From the NCBI GenBank assembly GCA_934646835.1, contig CAKUES010000004.1, positions 1 to 64,000 of the forward strand: a stretch of DNA of 64,000 nucleotides, given 5' to 3'. A program made the translations under genes and the position numbers. Source of the stretch: an uncultured Coriobacteriales bacterium. Its GTDB lineage: Bacteria; Actinomycetota; Coriobacteriia; Coriobacteriales; QAMH01. How positions within the stretch are numbered: position 1 is the stretch's first letter; each line of letters starts with the position of its first letter. Under the pieces are notes generated by a model. The model searched no databases. It saw nothing but the letters and a program-made list of their open reading frames with translations, and was not told where the DNA came from. Below, piece by piece: positions 15,225 to 25,556 of this stretch.

Positions 15225-16805
15225 CTACAGCTCGATGAACCAGGCGTTCACGGCGTCGACGACGTTCTTGAGGTCCGTCTGGACACGGCCGTTGACGGCG
15301 CGGTCGACGTTCATGAAAACGGTTGCGACGTCGGAGTCCTCCTTGACGGCGATCTGCATGGTCTCGACGTTGACACCGGCTTGGCCGAGCACCGTGCCGA
15401 TCTTGCCCATGCGACCGGGACCGTCGACGTACTGCATCACAATGAGGTTCTTGCCCGGGATGAGGTCAGTGCCGTAGCCGAGCACAGAGGTGATGCGAAC
15501 CGCGTCGTTGGGAGCTGCGGCCGCGGTGATGGCGACATCGCCGTCTGCGGCGTGAGCGACGATCTCGACGTAGGAGGGGTAGCTCTCGGTCGCGGGGTCG
15601 ACAGCGGTCTCGACGGTGATGCCGCGCTGCTCTGCCAGGTAGCGCGCGTTGATGACGTTGACGGGGACCTCGCTGCCAAACTGGACGACGCCAGCCAGCG
15701 CTGCGGTACCCAGGACCTCCGGGTCCTCTGCCGCGATGCGACCGTAGGCCTTGACGGAGACGCCGCCAACAGCGGATGCCGCGATCTGGGTCGCCATGTC
15801 TGCCGCAGTCTGGGCTGCGCCGATGTAGGGGCGCAGGTTCTCCATGACCTGCTCGGGGATGCGAGCGGAGTTGACAACCGTGGGAACGGCCTTGCCCTGC
15901 ATGCCGGCGATGACGAACTCCGCAATCTGCGTTGCGGCGCGGATCTGGGCCTCCTTGGTGGAAGCGCCCAGATGCGGGGTGAGGACGACGTTGTCAAAGC
16001 CGTGGATGGGGCTGTCGCTGACAGGCTCATGCTCCCAGACATCGATACCGGCACCGCCGATCTTGCCGCTCTCGAGGAAGCCGGCCATGGCGTCGATGTC
16101 CATGATGCCGCCGCGTGCGCAGTTGATGAGGATGACGCCGTCCTTCATGATGGCGTACTGGTCCGTGCTGAACATGCCCGTGGTCTCTTTGGTCTTGGGC
16201 ATGTGGACGGTGATGAAGTCGCCCACCCTGCACAGCTCGTTGACATCCGTGTACAGCTCGACGCCCATGGATGCGGCGCGCTCTGCCGTGACGTAGGGGT
16301 CGTAGCCGGCGATCTTCATGCCGAAGGCTTTCGCGCGCTCTGCGACCAGCATGCCAACGCGGCCAAGGCCGAAGACGGCGAGTGTCTTGCCCTGGAGCTC
16401 GACGCCGGTGAACTTGGAGCGGTTCCAGTTGCCCGCCTTCATGGAGGCATCCGCGATGGCGGTCTTGCGCGCCACAGCAAGCATGAGGGCCATGGTCTGC
16501 TCTGCAGCAGAGACAACGTTGGAGGTAGGGGCGTTGCAAACGATGACGCCGCGCTCGGTTGCTGCCTCGGAGTCGATGTTGTCGACGCCGACGCCTGCGC
16601 GGCCGATGACTTTGAGCTTTGCGCCTGCCTCGATGACCTCGCGGGTCACAGTGGTGGCGCTGCGGACGATGAGGCCGTCGTAGTCGGGAATGAGCTCGAC
16701 GAGCTCCTGGGGAGTGGTGTCAGGCTTGAACGTTACCTCGCAGCCTGCGTCCTCCAATACGGCGATGCCTTCCTTAGCCAGCTTCTCGGGGATAAGGACC
16801 TTCAT
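15225..16805 (-). CDS. serA: D-3-phosphoglycerate dehydrogenase
   Basis: Catalyses the first step of serine synthesis: 3-phosphoglycerate + NAD+ to 3-phosphohydroxypyruvate. The 526 residues fit the long type. Catalytic and Rossmann regions come first (IGRAGVGVDNID; NAD motif VFGLGRVGMLVA; arginine region INCARGGIMD; catalytic His in LTPHLGAST). An intervening ASB domain and a C-terminal ACT domain (~450-526) follow, the latter probably sensing serine. The Shine-Dalgarno AAAGGAAG precedes the ATG. It lies downstream of ilvC on the same strand, ~200 bp away, with hairpins at 16926-16952 and 16961-16985 in the gap. Confidence 0.97.
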   Translation of the reverse strand: MKVLIPEKLAKEGIAVLEDAGCEVTFKPDTTPQELVELIPDYDGLIVRSATTVTREVIEAGAKLKVIGRAGVGVDNIDSEAATERGVIVCNAPTSNVVSAAEQTMALMLAVARKTAIADASMKAGNWNRSKFTGVELQGKTLAVFGLGRVGMLVAERAKAFGMKIAGYDPYVTAERAASMGVELYTDVNELCRVGDFITVHMPKTKETTGMFSTDQYAIMKDGVILINCARGGIMDIDAMAGFLESGKIGGAGIDVWEHEPVSDSPIHGFDNVVLTPHLGASTKEAQIRAATQIAEFVIAGMQGKAVPTVVNSARIPEQVMENLRPYIGAAQTAADMATQIAASAVGGVSVKAYGRIAAEDPEVLGTAALAGVVQFGSEVPVNVINARYLAEQRGITVETAVDPATESYPSYVEIVAHAADGDVAITAAAAPNDAVRITSVLGYGTDLIPGKNLIVMQYVDGPGRMGKIGTVLGQAGVNVETMQIAVKEDSDVATVFMNVDRAVNGRVQTDLKNVVDAVNAWFIEL

Positions 16806-17012
16806 AGTGCAACTTCCTTTCAGTCAATGGGCTCGCCCGGGCTTTGGTCGGAACTACTCGCACTCGGGTCTGCTCGCGGCCGGGACCGCTTGTTCATCTT
16901 CTTCAGAGCTGTTGCTGCCCTGTGGTAAGGGAGCTTACACAAGCTTCCCTTAACACAGAGGCCCCAGGCAAAGGTGCCCGGGGCGCTCGGTTCAAATCAA
17001 GACGCTAACGGC

Positions 17013-18005
17013 TTACAGCCAGGAGAACATCTTGCGGACTTCCTTGCCGGTCTTCTCCAGCAGCAGGTCGTCGCAAGCGGCGCGCTGCTCGAGCAGCCAC
17101 TTGTGGTCGTTGTTGCAGTCTGCAACGAACTCCTTGGCGAACTCGCCGTTCTTGATGCGGTCCAAGATCTCCTTCATGGCCTCGCGAGACTGCTCATTGA
17201 TGACCTTGGGGCCAGCGTAGTACTCGCCGTACTCTGCGGTGTTGGAGATGGAGTAGTTCATGAAGCCGATGCCCTTCTCGTACATCAGGTCCACGATCAT
17301 CTTCAGCTCATGGTAAACCTCGAAGTAAGCCAGCTCTGCGGGGTAGCCGCCGTAGTTGACCAGAGTGTCGAAGCCGGCCTTGACCAGCTCGACGCAGCCG
17401 CCGCACAGGACAGCCTGCTCACCGAAGAGGTCCTCCTCGGTCTCCTGAGCGAAGGTGCCCTCCATGATGCCGGTGCGAGCACCGCCAACGCCCCAAGCGT
17501 AGGAACGGGCGATATCCCATGCGTCACCCGTTGCATCCTCGTAGACGCAGATCAGGTCGGGCACACCGGAGCCCTCGGTGAACTGACGGCGAACGATGTG
17601 GCCCGGGCCCTTGGGTGCGCACATGATGACGTTGACGCCCTCGGGAGCCTTGATGTAGCCGTAGTGGATGTTGAAGCCATGACCGAATGCCAGGGTGTCG
17701 CCGGCATGCAGGTGGGAGGCGATGGACTCAGCGTAGACCTTGGCCTGCAGCTCGTCCGGGATGAGGATCATGACGACCTCTGCCTCCTCGGCAGCGTCCT
17801 CCATGGACATGACCTTGAGGCCGGCCTCCTCTGCCTTAGCCCAGCTCTTGGAGCCCTCGCGCAGGCCGACACGAACGTCGACGCCGGAGTCATGCAGGTT
17901 GAGTGCATGGGCGTGACCCTGAGAGCCGTAGCCGATAATGGCGACCTTCTTGCTCTTGATGATCTCGGGATTGACGTCCTTTTCGTAAAGGATTGTGATG
18001 GCCAT
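17013..18005 (-). CDS. ilvC: Ketol-acid reductoisomerase
   Basis: Second enzyme of valine/isoleucine synthesis: rearranges and reduces acetolactate and acetohydroxybutyrate with NADPH. At 330 residues it is a class I (short) enzyme. The Rossmann motif is [14 protein letters not shown], the cofactor loop is [12 protein letters not shown], and metal and substrate residues fall in [12 protein letters not shown] and the C-terminal knotted domain ([17 protein letters not shown]). It is separate from ilvDBN. The 289-bp region upstream to 18294 holds its promoter and that of the divergent folate operon; I saw no clear riboswitch in it. Confidence 0.97.
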   Translation of the reverse strand: MAITILYEKDVNPEIIKSKKVAIIGYGSQGHAHALNLHDSGVDVRVGLREGSKSWAKAEEAGLKVMSMEDAAEEAEVVMILIPDELQAKVYAESIASHLHAGDTLAFGHGFNIHYGYIKAPEGVNVIMCAPKGPGHIVRRQFTEGSGVPDLICVYEDATGDAWDIARSYAWGVGGARTGIMEGTFAQETEEDLFGEQAVLCGGCVELVKAGFDTLVNYGGYPAELAYFEVYHELKMIVDLMYEKGIGFMNYSISNTAEYGEYYAGPKVINEQSREAMKEILDRIKNGEFAKEFVADCNNDHKWLLEQRAACDDLLLEKTGKEVRKMFSWL

Positions 18006-18294
18006 TACGTAGTCCCCTTTCTGTATCTACGGTGCCCCTCGTATTTTTTCCCAGGGCACTGGTGGTCTATCGAATTCCCGCTATTCTACGCTTGTTAGCC
18101 CTGATAAACGGCTGTTTTCCTCGATTTAACAATAAAGACCCCAAACGGTAACCAACGCTGTTTCTATGGTTGTCTCATTAATAAAAAAGTACGTCTGAGC
18201 TGCGCCGTTGCACATGCCTTAAAATGTTTTGTCTCAATCAGTTACCCCGTAAGACACGGCGGCAAAGCAACCGACAGGAAGGTCCGGCAAGCCC

Positions 18295-18915
18295 ATGCCC
18301 CTCTACGATGACTCCCTCGAGCTTTTCACGCAAAAGCTCGCTTCCAACGCACCCTACCCCGGAGGCGGCGGCGCTGCGGCCGCAGCCGGCGCCCTGGCCA
18401 CTTCGCTTTGCGCGATGGTCGGCAACCTCACCATCGGCAAGGAGAAGTACGCCGACGTCGAGGAGGAGGCCATCGAGCTCACGGCGAAGGCACAGGAACT
18501 GCGCGACGCGCTCCTGCACCTGATCGACGCCGACGCGGAGTGCTTCGAGCCGCTCTCCAAGGCCTTCCGCATCCCCAAGGACGACCCCACGCGCGCGGCC
18601 GTCATGGAACGCGCGCTCGCCTACGCGTGTACCGCTCCCCTGCAGATCATGCGCACGACAGGGCGCGTGATCGAGCTGCTCGACAAGATGGCGCGCATCG
18701 GCTCGCGCACCGCCATCAGCGACGTAGCTGGCGGCGCGACGCTCGCCAAGGCTGCCTTGCAAGGCGCCTGCCTGAACATCTACATCAACACCAACTCCAT
18801 GAAGGACCGCGAGGCCGCGCTGCGCATCGAGGCAGAGGCCGACCGTCTCCTCAACGTGCACGGCGCCATGGCAGACGCCGTTTACGCGACCATCATCACC
18901 GAGCTGAGGAGGTAG
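18295..18915 (+). CDS. Cyclodeaminase-family protein (FTCD C-terminal type)
   Basis: A 206-residue helical protein of the formiminotransferase-cyclodeaminase / methenyltetrahydrofolate cyclohydrolase family. It has the family start YDDSLELFTQKLASNAPYPGGGGAAA and later IGSRTAISDVAGGATLAKAALQGA. In FTCD this domain turns 5-formimino-THF into 5,10-methenyl-THF plus ammonia; stand-alone forms occur in anaerobes. Its stop (18913-18915) falls just before the folD ATG, and the folD Shine-Dalgarno overlaps the end of this gene. The two are translationally coupled one-carbon enzymes. Confidence 0.9.
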   Translation: MPLYDDSLELFTQKLASNAPYPGGGGAAAAAGALATSLCAMVGNLTIGKEKYADVEEEAIELTAKAQELRDALLHLIDADAECFEPLSKAFRIPKDDPTRAAVMERALAYACTAPLQIMRTTGRVIELLDKMARIGSRTAISDVAGGATLAKAALQGACLNIYINTNSMKDREAALRIEAEADRLLNVHGAMADAVYATIITELRR

Positions 18916-18917
18916 CC

Positions 18918-19778
18918 ATGGCAGTGACCCTGTCCGGCAAAGACGTTGCCGCAGCCCTAACTGCGCAGATCAAGGAGGAGGCCGCAAAGCTCCAGTCCAC
19001 AGGTACCGCCCCCAAGCTCGCCATCCTCCGCGTCGGCGAGCGCGAAGACGACCTCTCCTACGAGCGCGGGGCCCTCAAGCGCGCCGAGACCTGCGGTGTT
19101 GCTGTAGAGCGCGTCGCGCTCCCCGCAGACACCTGTCAAGAGGAGCTCGAGGCTCAGCTCAGGCGCCTGAGCGCCGACGACACCGTCCACGGCATCCTCA
19201 TGTTTCGCCCCCTGCCCTCCCACCTCGACCAAAAGGCAGCGGAGGCCCTTATCGACCCCGCCAAGGACGTTGACGGCATCACCGAGGGCAGCCTCGCCGG
19301 CGTCTTCATGAACAGCGGCGAGGGCTTTGCCCCCTGCACCGCAGCAGCTTGCATGGAGGTCCTGCACCACTACGGCATCGACTGCACTGGCAAGCGTGCC
19401 GCCGTCATCGGGCGCAGCCTCGTCGTCGGCCGCCCCGTCGCCATGATGCTCATGCACGAGAACGCCACGCCGACGATCTGCCACACGAAGACCGCAGACG
19501 CCCCAGCCATCACCCGCGAGGCTGACATCGTCGTCGTTGCAGCCGGCAGGATGGAAAGCATCGGCAAGGAGTACTTCTCTGCGGGCCAAACCGTACTCGA
19601 CGTCGGAATCGGTTGGAACCCAGAGAAAAACAAGCTATGCGGCGATGTAAAATATGAAGAAGTGAATCAAATCGCAGGCGCGATCACGCCCGTACCCGGC
19701 GGTGTCGGAACTGTCACGACCAGCGTTCTCATGAAACACACCGTGCGTGCCGCAATGAACCAAGCGCACCAGCAATAG
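18918..19778 (+). CDS. folD: Methylene-THF dehydrogenase / methenyl-THF cyclohydrolase
   Basis: A bifunctional one-carbon enzyme interconverting 5,10-methylene-, methenyl- and 10-formyl-THF. The catalytic region LRVGEREDDLSYERGALKRAE holds the Tyr and Lys. ILMFRPLPSHLD corresponds to the family's LPLP motif, and the NADP motif is AAVIGRSLVVGRPVAMML. The end, KHTVRAAMNQ, is typical. I chose the ATG at 18918 behind GAGGAGG; a longer in-frame reading overlaps the cyclodeaminase and is not real. It is the second gene of a three-gene operon, with only 9 bp to the next ATG. Confidence 0.96.
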   Translation: MAVTLSGKDVAAALTAQIKEEAAKLQSTGTAPKLAILRVGEREDDLSYERGALKRAETCGVAVERVALPADTCQEELEAQLRRLSADDTVHGILMFRPLPSHLDQKAAEALIDPAKDVDGITEGSLAGVFMNSGEGFAPCTAAACMEVLHHYGIDCTGKRAAVIGRSLVVGRPVAMMLMHENATPTICHTKTADAPAITREADIVVVAAGRMESIGKEYFSAGQTVLDVGIGWNPEKNKLCGDVKYEEVNQIAGAITPVPGGVGTVTTSVLMKHTVRAAMNQAHQQ

Positions 19779-19787
19779 GGAGGCCCC

Positions 19788-21374
19788 ATGGGAAGCAACC
19801 AGGAAGAAATCGAAAACGCCCTCTCCGTATCAGAGAGCTTCAACTCCGACAGCAGTCTCACAGAACAGCGCGTCAGGCTCAACCACGACCTGCGCACTTC
19901 TGTGAGCAGCATCCTCGGCCTGGCTCAGCTTGCGCGCAGCAACAATAGCCCGGACTTCATCAACGACTGCCTCAGCGGCATCGAGACGTCCTCCAGGCAA
20001 CTGCTCTCCCTCATCGATGCCCTCTACGGCATCGACAGCGAGCGCATCTCCGTCCCGGAGAAGTCCAGCGCGCCCGCAAGCCTCGACGGCGTGAGCGTGC
20101 TCCTGGCAGAAGACGACTTCATTAATCAGCAGATTGCGCAGTTCTTCCTCGAGGAGGCCGGCGCACACGTCATCACCGTCGGCAACGGCGAGGAAGGCTG
20201 GCACGCCTACAAGGACAGCCCGGAGGGCTACTTCGACGTCATCGTCACGGATATCGAGATGCCGCTGATGAACGGCTACGACTTCGCCAGGGCAGTACGC
20301 GGCTGCGAGAGAGTTGACAGCAGCACCATGCCCATCGTTGCCTTGACTGCGCACACGCTCGACGAGGCCATCCAAGCGGGCAAGGACAGCGGCATCAACG
20401 CCCACATCACCAAGCCGCTCGACATGGAGATCATGAACGCGACCCTGTGTGCGCTCGTCACGAGCAAGGAACCCATCCAGGAGACCAACGTCATCTCCGT
20501 CGGCAAGCGCTTGGGCTGGCTCATCGAGTTCGTGAGGCTCAAGAAGGCCATCGCCGCCGCGATTAAGAAGAGCGCCAGCCTCAACTACACGCAGGGTCGT
20601 ATCCTGCTGCATGTTGCAAGCAACCCGCCCGAGACCATCGGCACCATCGCCTCTTCCCTGCACTTGAGCTCCAACACGGTCACCACGAGCGTCGACACCC
20701 TCGAGAAGCGCGGCTACGCCGTCCGCGACGCCGGCAGCGGCAACGACAAGCGCGAGGTGCGCCTCACTACGACCAACGCTGGCAAGGAGGCCGCCCACAA
20801 GTACGCACTCGCCGTCAACGAGTCCATGAACGCCCAACCGCTCTGGAAAACGGCAAGGGAGAAGGGCTTGTTCACCTACGCGCCCGTCCCCACCACCTCG
20901 CTCGGCAGCTTCTTTGGAAAGATTCCCCTCGAGGAGACCGCAAGGCGCTCTTCCGAGATGCTCGGCCTGCCTGCCGACAAGGCGCTCACGATCGAGGACA
21001 TCTCCAACATCGCCCTGGCGGAGATGGCTCTGTGCTGCATCACGGAGCTATCCGCCATCAACAAGCGCAGCGGCCTCAAGGGCAACGAGTCCCTCATCCT
21101 GAGGATCCTAGCCAAGGACGACAGCTCGCTTTGCAGCTCTGCCATCGGCAAGATGATCAGCGCCGGCGCCAACACCATGGCAGTTGCCACCAGCGCGCTG
21201 TTCGATCACCACTACATCGCCCGCGCCCAGGACCCCCGCGATGCACGCGCGGTCCTGCTCTCTCTCACCGACGAGGGCAAGAAGCTGCTGTGCGAGAGCA
21301 ACCCGCAGTACTGCAGCACCTTCGACTCCCGCTACCCCGGCCTGCGCGAGATCGACGTCGAGGACCTGGTCTAA
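19788..21374 (+). CDS. Fusion regulator: DHp-like segment, receiver, two MarR domains
   Basis: A 528-residue soluble protein of unusual build. Residues 24-85 resemble a histidine-kinase dimerisation domain (NHDLRTSVSSILGLAQLA, His33), but no ATPase domain follows. Residues ~100-225 are a full receiver with acid pocket E108-D110, phospho-acceptor Asp155 in VIVTDIEMPLMNGYDF, Thr187 and Lys209. Two MarR-type winged helices follow: ~240-340 (wing GSGNDKREVRLT) and ~410-503 (wing DPRDARAVLLSLTDEG). MarR proteins normally dimerise, so one chain may form its own DNA-binding pair under receiver control. The GGAGG start site lies 9 bp after folD in the same operon, so it may regulate one-carbon genes. 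It has no kinase nearby. Confidence 0.85.
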   Translation: MGSNQEEIENALSVSESFNSDSSLTEQRVRLNHDLRTSVSSILGLAQLARSNNSPDFINDCLSGIETSSRQLLSLIDALYGIDSERISVPEKSSAPASLDGVSVLLAEDDFINQQIAQFFLEEAGAHVITVGNGEEGWHAYKDSPEGYFDVIVTDIEMPLMNGYDFARAVRGCERVDSSTMPIVALTAHTLDEAIQAGKDSGINAHITKPLDMEIMNATLCALVTSKEPIQETNVISVGKRLGWLIEFVRLKKAIAAAIKKSASLNYTQGRILLHVASNPPETIGTIASSLHLSSNTVTTSVDTLEKRGYAVRDAGSGNDKREVRLTTTNAGKEAAHKYALAVNESMNAQPLWKTAREKGLFTYAPVPTTSLGSFFGKIPLEETARRSSEMLGLPADKALTIEDISNIALAEMALCCITELSAINKRSGLKGNESLILRILAKDDSSLCSSAIGKMISAGANTMAVATSALFDHHYIARAQDPRDARAVLLSLTDEGKKLLCESNPQYCSTFDSRYPGLREIDVEDLV

Positions 21375-21486
21375 GAAAACGCCGATTCAATGCGATGTTT
21401 ATGGGGAGGGACAGGGTTCCTCCCCTACGTGGCCAGCGGTTTTGCTAATCGTGTGCAATGGGTGCTTGCTTTAATCAACGTTTCCT
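21374..21486. repeat. MITE-like dispersed repeat, copy 3
   Basis: About 113 bp with ends AGAAAACGCCGATTCA and, inverted on the right, AGGAAACGTTGATTAA. It has the GGGGAGGGAC palindrome and the shared right half. TA dinucleotides flank it: at 21372-21373 inside the stop codon of the MarR fusion, and at 21487-21488. Its left end overlaps the last base of that stop codon. Confidence 0.85.
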
Positions 21487-21513
21487 TAAGAGCTACGCCT
21501 TACCTCAAAAGCC

Positions 21514-21548
21514 AATGCCCGGTTCTTCCCTCCAGAAGAGCCGGGCAT
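21514..21548 (+). terminator. Hairpin downstream of the MarR-fusion gene
   Basis: The inverted repeat ATGCCCGGTTCTT / AAGAGCCGGGCAT forms a 13-bp stem with one G-T pair. No T-run follows, so it may stop plus-strand transcription only weakly or act as a 3' end stabiliser. Confidence 0.45.
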
Positions 21549-21610
21549 CACTGTATCTGGGGACCGCGCAAGCGCTCGCAGCAGCGAATCAAAGGACAGC
21601 GCAGACGTAA

Positions 21611-21646
21611 AGACGCCCCCGAGGAGTCGGCTCCTCGGGGGCGTCT
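21611..21646 (-). terminator. Terminator after ilvN
   Basis: A perfect 16-bp inverted repeat (AGACGCCCCCGAGGAG / CTCCTCGGGGGCGTCT) with a 4-nt loop is followed on the minus strand by TTTA. It lies 31 bp beyond the ilvN stop and closes ilvDBN. Confidence 0.85.
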
Positions 21647-21676
21647 GAGTATCCGGGCTTTGCCGATTACGGCTGT

Positions 21677-22150
21677 CTAACCGCGGCTGAGAGCGATCTT
21701 GCCGGTGCGCACGATCTCCTTGATGCCGTAGGCTCTGAACATCTCCTCCATGGCAGACAGCTTGCTGTCCGTACCCGTCGCCTCGACGGTGACGGTGTTG
21801 GAGGACACGTCGACGATGTTCGCGCGGAAGATGTCGACGATCTCGATGATCTCACCGCGGCGGGAGGGCTCGGCGTTGATCTTGAAGAGGACGAGCTCTC
21901 GGTCGATGTGGGGCTCCTCGGTCAGGTCGTTGATCTTGTAGACGTTGACCAGCTTGTGCAGCTGCTTGGTCACCTGCTCGATAGCCGCGCCTTCTGCATC
22001 GACGACGAGCGTGATGCGGGAGCGCGTGGAGTCCTCCGTGGGACCCACGGCGAGGCTCTCGATGTTGAAACCACGACGTGCAACCAAACCGGCAACGCGG
22101 GTCAGGACACCGGGGGCGTTGTCAACCAGAATGGAAAGGGTATGCGCCAT
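21677..22150 (-). CDS. ilvN: Acetolactate synthase regulatory subunit
   Basis: The 157-residue small subunit carries an N-terminal ACT domain (HTLSILVDNAPGVLTRVAGLVARRGFNIESLAVG) and a C-terminal ALS_ss domain. It binds valine and tunes IlvB. The Shine-Dalgarno GAGGGAGAG overlaps the end of ilvB and the gap is 2 bp, so the two are translated together. It is the last gene of ilvD-ilvB-ilvN. Confidence 0.97.
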   Translation of the reverse strand: MAHTLSILVDNAPGVLTRVAGLVARRGFNIESLAVGPTEDSTRSRITLVVDAEGAAIEQVTKQLHKLVNVYKINDLTEEPHIDRELVLFKINAEPSRRGEIIEIVDIFRANIVDVSSNTVTVEATGTDSKLSAMEEMFRAYGIKEIVRTGKIALSRG

Positions 22151-22152
22151 GA

Positions 22153-23898
22153 CTACTCTCCCTCCTCGATCTTGTTGCCGTTCTCGTCCAAAGTCACTGC
22201 GCCGATCATGTCCGTGACGGCCTTGCCAGCGGGAATCATCGGGTAGACGTTCTCCGAAACGGGGATGACGACGTCGAGCAGGGCGGGCTGGTCGCTGTCA
22301 AGCCATGCGTGCATGGCAGACTCGAGCTCTGCCGGGTCGCTCACGCGGCTTGCCTGCCAGCCGTAGGCCTCCGCGAGCTTCACGAAGTCCGGGTTGGCGG
22401 AGAAAATCGTGTTGGAGTAGCGCTCGTTGTACATGAGCTGCTGCCACTGGTGCACCATACCGAGCACGCCGTTGTTGAGAACCATCAGCTTGACCGGCAT
22501 GTTGTTCTCGCGCATCGTTGCGAGCTCCTGGATGTTCATCTGGACGGAGCCGTCACCTGCGACGCAGACGACGCGGCTGTCGGGCATGCCCGCTTGGGCA
22601 CCCATGGCAGCCGGCAGGCCAAAGCCCATGGTGCCGGCACCGCCGCTGGACAAAAAGGAGCGGCTGCGCTCGCACTTGAGGAACTGAGACGCCCACATCT
22701 GATGCTGGCCGACCTCCGTAGTGAAGATGGTGTCGCGGTCAGTACACATGTCGCTCAACATGTCGAGCGCATGCTGGGGTAGGATGACGTCATCGCGCTT
22801 GTCGTAGTAGAAGGGGCTCTCCTTCTTCCACTTGAGGCATTGGGCGACCCACTCGGCCGTCTTGGGTTCGGGCTTCTTCTTAGCGAGCTCCTCGTTGATG
22901 GCCGTGAGGACGATCTTCGCATCGCCGACGATGGGGATCTTGGCGTCGCGGTTCTTGCCGATCTCTGCCGGATCGATGTCGACGTGGACGACCATTGCAT
23001 TGGGGGCGAACTTGTCGAGCGCGCCGGTCACACGGTCTGCGAAGCGAGTGCCGACCGCAAAGATGAGGTCGCAATCATGCAGGGCCATGTTGGCGGCCTT
23101 GCAACCGTGCATGCCAGGCATGCCGAGGCACAGCTCCCTGCTCTCCGCATAGGCGCCCTTGCCCATCAGGCTCACAACCGTGGGGATCTGCAGGGTCTGG
23201 GACAGCTCCATCATCTCACTGCAGGCGTCGCTGGCGATGATGCCGCCGCCGCAGTAGATGACGGGCTTCTCAGCGTCGAGCAGGGCGTTGACCGCCTGCT
23301 TGACCTGCTTGTTGTTGCCCTTGTAGGTAGGCTTGTAGCTGCTGAGCTTGACCTCGTCCGGGTACTGGTACTCGATGGTCTCGCGCAAAAGGTTGCTGGG
23401 CATGTCGATCACGACGGGACCGGGGCGACCGGTGCTCGCGATGTGATAGGCCTCGGCGATGATGTGCGGGATGTCTTCTGCCTTGCGCACCAGATAGCTG
23501 TGCTTGACGATGGGCATCGTGATGCCCGTGATATCGCTTTCCTGGAAGGCATCCGTGCCGAGCGCGCTCAGGGGCACCTGACCGCAGATGACGACCATGG
23601 GGATGGAGTCCATGTAAGCGGTCGCGATGCCGGTGACGGTGTTGGTCGCACCGGGGCCAGAGGTCACGATAACCGTGCCGGTCTTGCCCGTGGCGCGCGC
23701 GTAACCGTCGGCCGCATGGGTGGCACCCTGCTCGTGGCGGGTGAGGATATGGTGCAGCTTCTTGCTGTCGTACAGCGCATCGTAGATGAGGATAGCCTGA
23801 CCTCCGGGGTAACCGAAAATGGTCTCGACGCCTGCATCCTCCAATGCGGTGACCAGGGCCTTGTTGCCCTGCATCATCTCTCCGTTGTGCTCACTCAC
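22153..23898 (-). CDS. ilvB: Acetolactate synthase catalytic subunit
   Basis: A TPP/FAD enzyme joining two pyruvates, or pyruvate and 2-oxobutyrate. The TPP-activating Glu lies in [21 protein letters not shown], the FAD region is in the middle domain, and the TPP-Mg motif is [21 protein letters not shown]...NNGVLGM. The start is ambiguous. A GTG at 23898 overlaps the ilvD stop (GTGA) and has GGGGG upstream, giving 581 residues; ATG-ATG at 23877/23874 with GGAGAG is a good alternative. Coupling to ilvD and the overlap favour the GTG. Confidence 0.95.
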   Translation of the reverse strand: MSEHNGEMMQGNKALVTALEDAGVETIFGYPGGQAILIYDALYDSKKLHHILTRHEQGATHAADGYARATGKTGTVIVTSGPGATNTVTGIATAYMDSIPMVVICGQVPLSALGTDAFQESDITGITMPIVKHSYLVRKAEDIPHIIAEAYHIASTGRPGPVVIDMPSNLLRETIEYQYPDEVKLSSYKPTYKGNNKQVKQAVNALLDAEKPVIYCGGGIIASDACSEMMELSQTLQIPTVVSLMGKGAYAESRELCLGMPGMHGCKAANMALHDCDLIFAVGTRFADRVTGALDKFAPNAMVVHVDIDPAEIGKNRDAKIPIVGDAKIVLTAINEELAKKKPEPKTAEWVAQCLKWKKESPFYYDKRDDVILPQHALDMLSDMCTDRDTIFTTEVGQHQMWASQFLKCERSRSFLSSGGAGTMGFGLPAAMGAQAGMPDSRVVCVAGDGSVQMNIQELATMRENNMPVKLMVLNNGVLGMVHQWQQLMYNERYSNTIFSANPDFVKLAEAYGWQASRVSDPAELESAMHAWLDSDQPALLDVVIPVSENVYPMIPAGKAVTDMIGAVTLDENGNKIEEGE

Positions 23899-25556
23899 TG
23901 AAGAATCGCCCCCTTGTCTGCAGAAGTGACGAGCTTGGCGTAGCGGCCGAGGACGCCCGTCGTGTAACGCGGCTCGGGCTTGACCCAAGCTGCCTTGCGT
24001 GCTGCCAGGACATCGTCGGGGACGTTGAGCGTCAGCTCGCCCTTCTCGATGTCGATGATGATCTCGTCGCCCTCCTCGATGAGCGCGATGGGGCCGCCGG
24101 CCGCTGCCTCAGGGGAGACATGGCCGATGGCAGGACCCTTGGTGGCGCCGGAGAAGCGGCCGTCGGTGATGAGCGCAACGCTCTTGTCGAGACCCATGCC
24201 GCAGACCTGGCTCGTGGGAGAGAGCATCTCGCGCATGCCGGGACCGCCCGCGGGACCCTCGTAGCGGATGACGATGACGTTGCCGGGCTTGATCTGACCG
24301 CCGAGGATGGCCTCGCAAGCCTCCTGCTCGCCCTCGAAAACGCGGGCGGTGCCGGTGAACTGCATCATCTCTGCCGCGACTGCGGACTTCTTGACCACAG
24401 CACCATCAGGTGCGAGGTTGCCGCGCATGACCTTCAGGCCGCCGTCGGGGGAGTATGCGCTATCGCAAGTGCGCACGATCTCGCCATCGACTGCGGGGCA
24501 GGACTCGACCCACTCGCCCATGGTGCCGTGGATGGTCTGGGCAGACAGGTCGAGGCAGCCGCCACGGCCGAGCTCGCCGATGATGGCGGAGACACCGCCC
24601 ACGGCGTTGAGGTCCTCGATGTGCAGCGGGCCGGCCGGCGCGATGCGAGTGATGTTGGGGGTATGGGCGCAGACCTCATCCCAGGTCTCCAGGGAGACAG
24701 GATGGCCAGCGGTTGCCGCGATTGCCGTCAGGTGCAGCATCGTATTGGTGGAGCCACCAAATGCCATGTCGAGCGCCATGCCATTCTTGATGGCGGCAGG
24801 GGTGATGATGTCCTTGATGCGGAAGTTCTTCTCGATGAGCTCCATGACCTTCATGCCAGCCTGCTTTGCCAGGCGGTCACGGGCGGAGTAGACGGCCGGG
24901 ATGGTGCCGTTGCCGGGAAGCGCGATGCCAAGGGCCTCGGACAGGCAGCAGATGGAGTTGGCGGTGAACATGCCGGAGCAGCTGCCGCAGGTGGGGCAGG
25001 CGGTCTCCTCGAGCCACTTGCAGTCCTCCTCCGTCATGGTGCCGGCGGTAACCTGACCCACGGCGTCGAAGAGGGAGTTGAGGTCTGTCTCGCATTTGCG
25101 GTCGCGCGTGCGGCCGGCGAGCATCGGGCCGCCGGAGACGAGAACCGTCGGCAGGTTGAGGCGCAGAGCGCCCATGATCATGCCGGGGACGATCTTGTCG
25201 CAGGCGGGAACGAGGACGACGGCGTCGAAGGCATGGCCCTGGACGGCGCACTCGACGCTGTCGGCGATGACCTCGCGGCTCGTGAGGGAGTAGTGCATGC
25301 CCTCGTGGTTCATGGCGATGCCGTCACACACGCCGATGGTCGTCATGCAGAAGGGCGTGCCACCGGCCATGCGAATGCCGGCCTTCACGTCATCGACGAT
25401 GCGGTTGAGGTGGAGATGACCGGGGATGATGTCGTTGGCAGAGCTGATGATGGCAACAAGCGGACGCTCGAGTTCCTCGTCAGTCAGGCCGTCGGCCTTG
25501 AGCAGGCTGCGGTGCGGTGCACGAGCCAAGCCCTTTTTGATCTGATCGCTGCGCAT
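23895..25556 (-). CDS. ilvD: Dihydroxy-acid dehydratase
   Basis: Dehydrates 2,3-dihydroxy acids to 2-oxo acids in valine/isoleucine synthesis using an Fe-S cluster. Cys ligands are visible in [11 protein letters not shown] and in [17 protein letters not shown], and the substrate loop is [11 protein letters not shown]. The length of 553 residues is normal. I chose the ATG at 25556 ([10 protein letters not shown]), although an open frame runs upstream. AAAGGA lies ~12 nt before it and can be sequestered in a hairpin that belongs to the T-box-like leader. It is the first gene of ilvDBN. Confidence 0.96.
   Translation of the reverse strand: MRSDQIKKGLARAPHRSLLKADGLTDEELERPLVAIISSANDIIPGHLHLNRIVDDVKAGIRMAGGTPFCMTTIGVCDGIAMNHEGMHYSLTSREVIADSVECAVQGHAFDAVVLVPACDKIVPGMIMGALRLNLPTVLVSGGPMLAGRTRDRKCETDLNSLFDAVGQVTAGTMTEEDCKWLEETACPTCGSCSGMFTANSICCLSEALGIALPGNGTIPAVYSARDRLAKQAGMKVMELIEKNFRIKDIITPAAIKNGMALDMAFGGSTNTMLHLTAIAATAGHPVSLETWDEVCAHTPNITRIAPAGPLHIEDLNAVGGVSAIIGELGRGGCLDLSAQTIHGTMGEWVESCPAVDGEIVRTCDSAYSPDGGLKVMRGNLAPDGAVVKKSAVAAEMMQFTGTARVFEGEQEACEAILGGQIKPGNVIVIRYEGPAGGPGMREMLSPTSQVCGMGLDKSVALITDGRFSGATKGPAIGHVSPEAAAGGPIALIEEGDEIIIDIEKGELTLNVPDDVLAARKAAWVKPEPRYTTGVLGRYAKLVTSADKGAILQ

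Noticed and set aside
16926..16985. Hairpins between ilvC and serA as a firm terminator
   Set aside because: Two stems are present (around 16926-16952 and 16961-16985), but neither is followed by a T-run on the minus strand, so they are mentioned only in the serA entry.
18180..18294. ZTP or THF riboswitch before the cyclodeaminase-folD operon
   Set aside because: The conserved cores of those classes could not be found in the ~115-nt leader.
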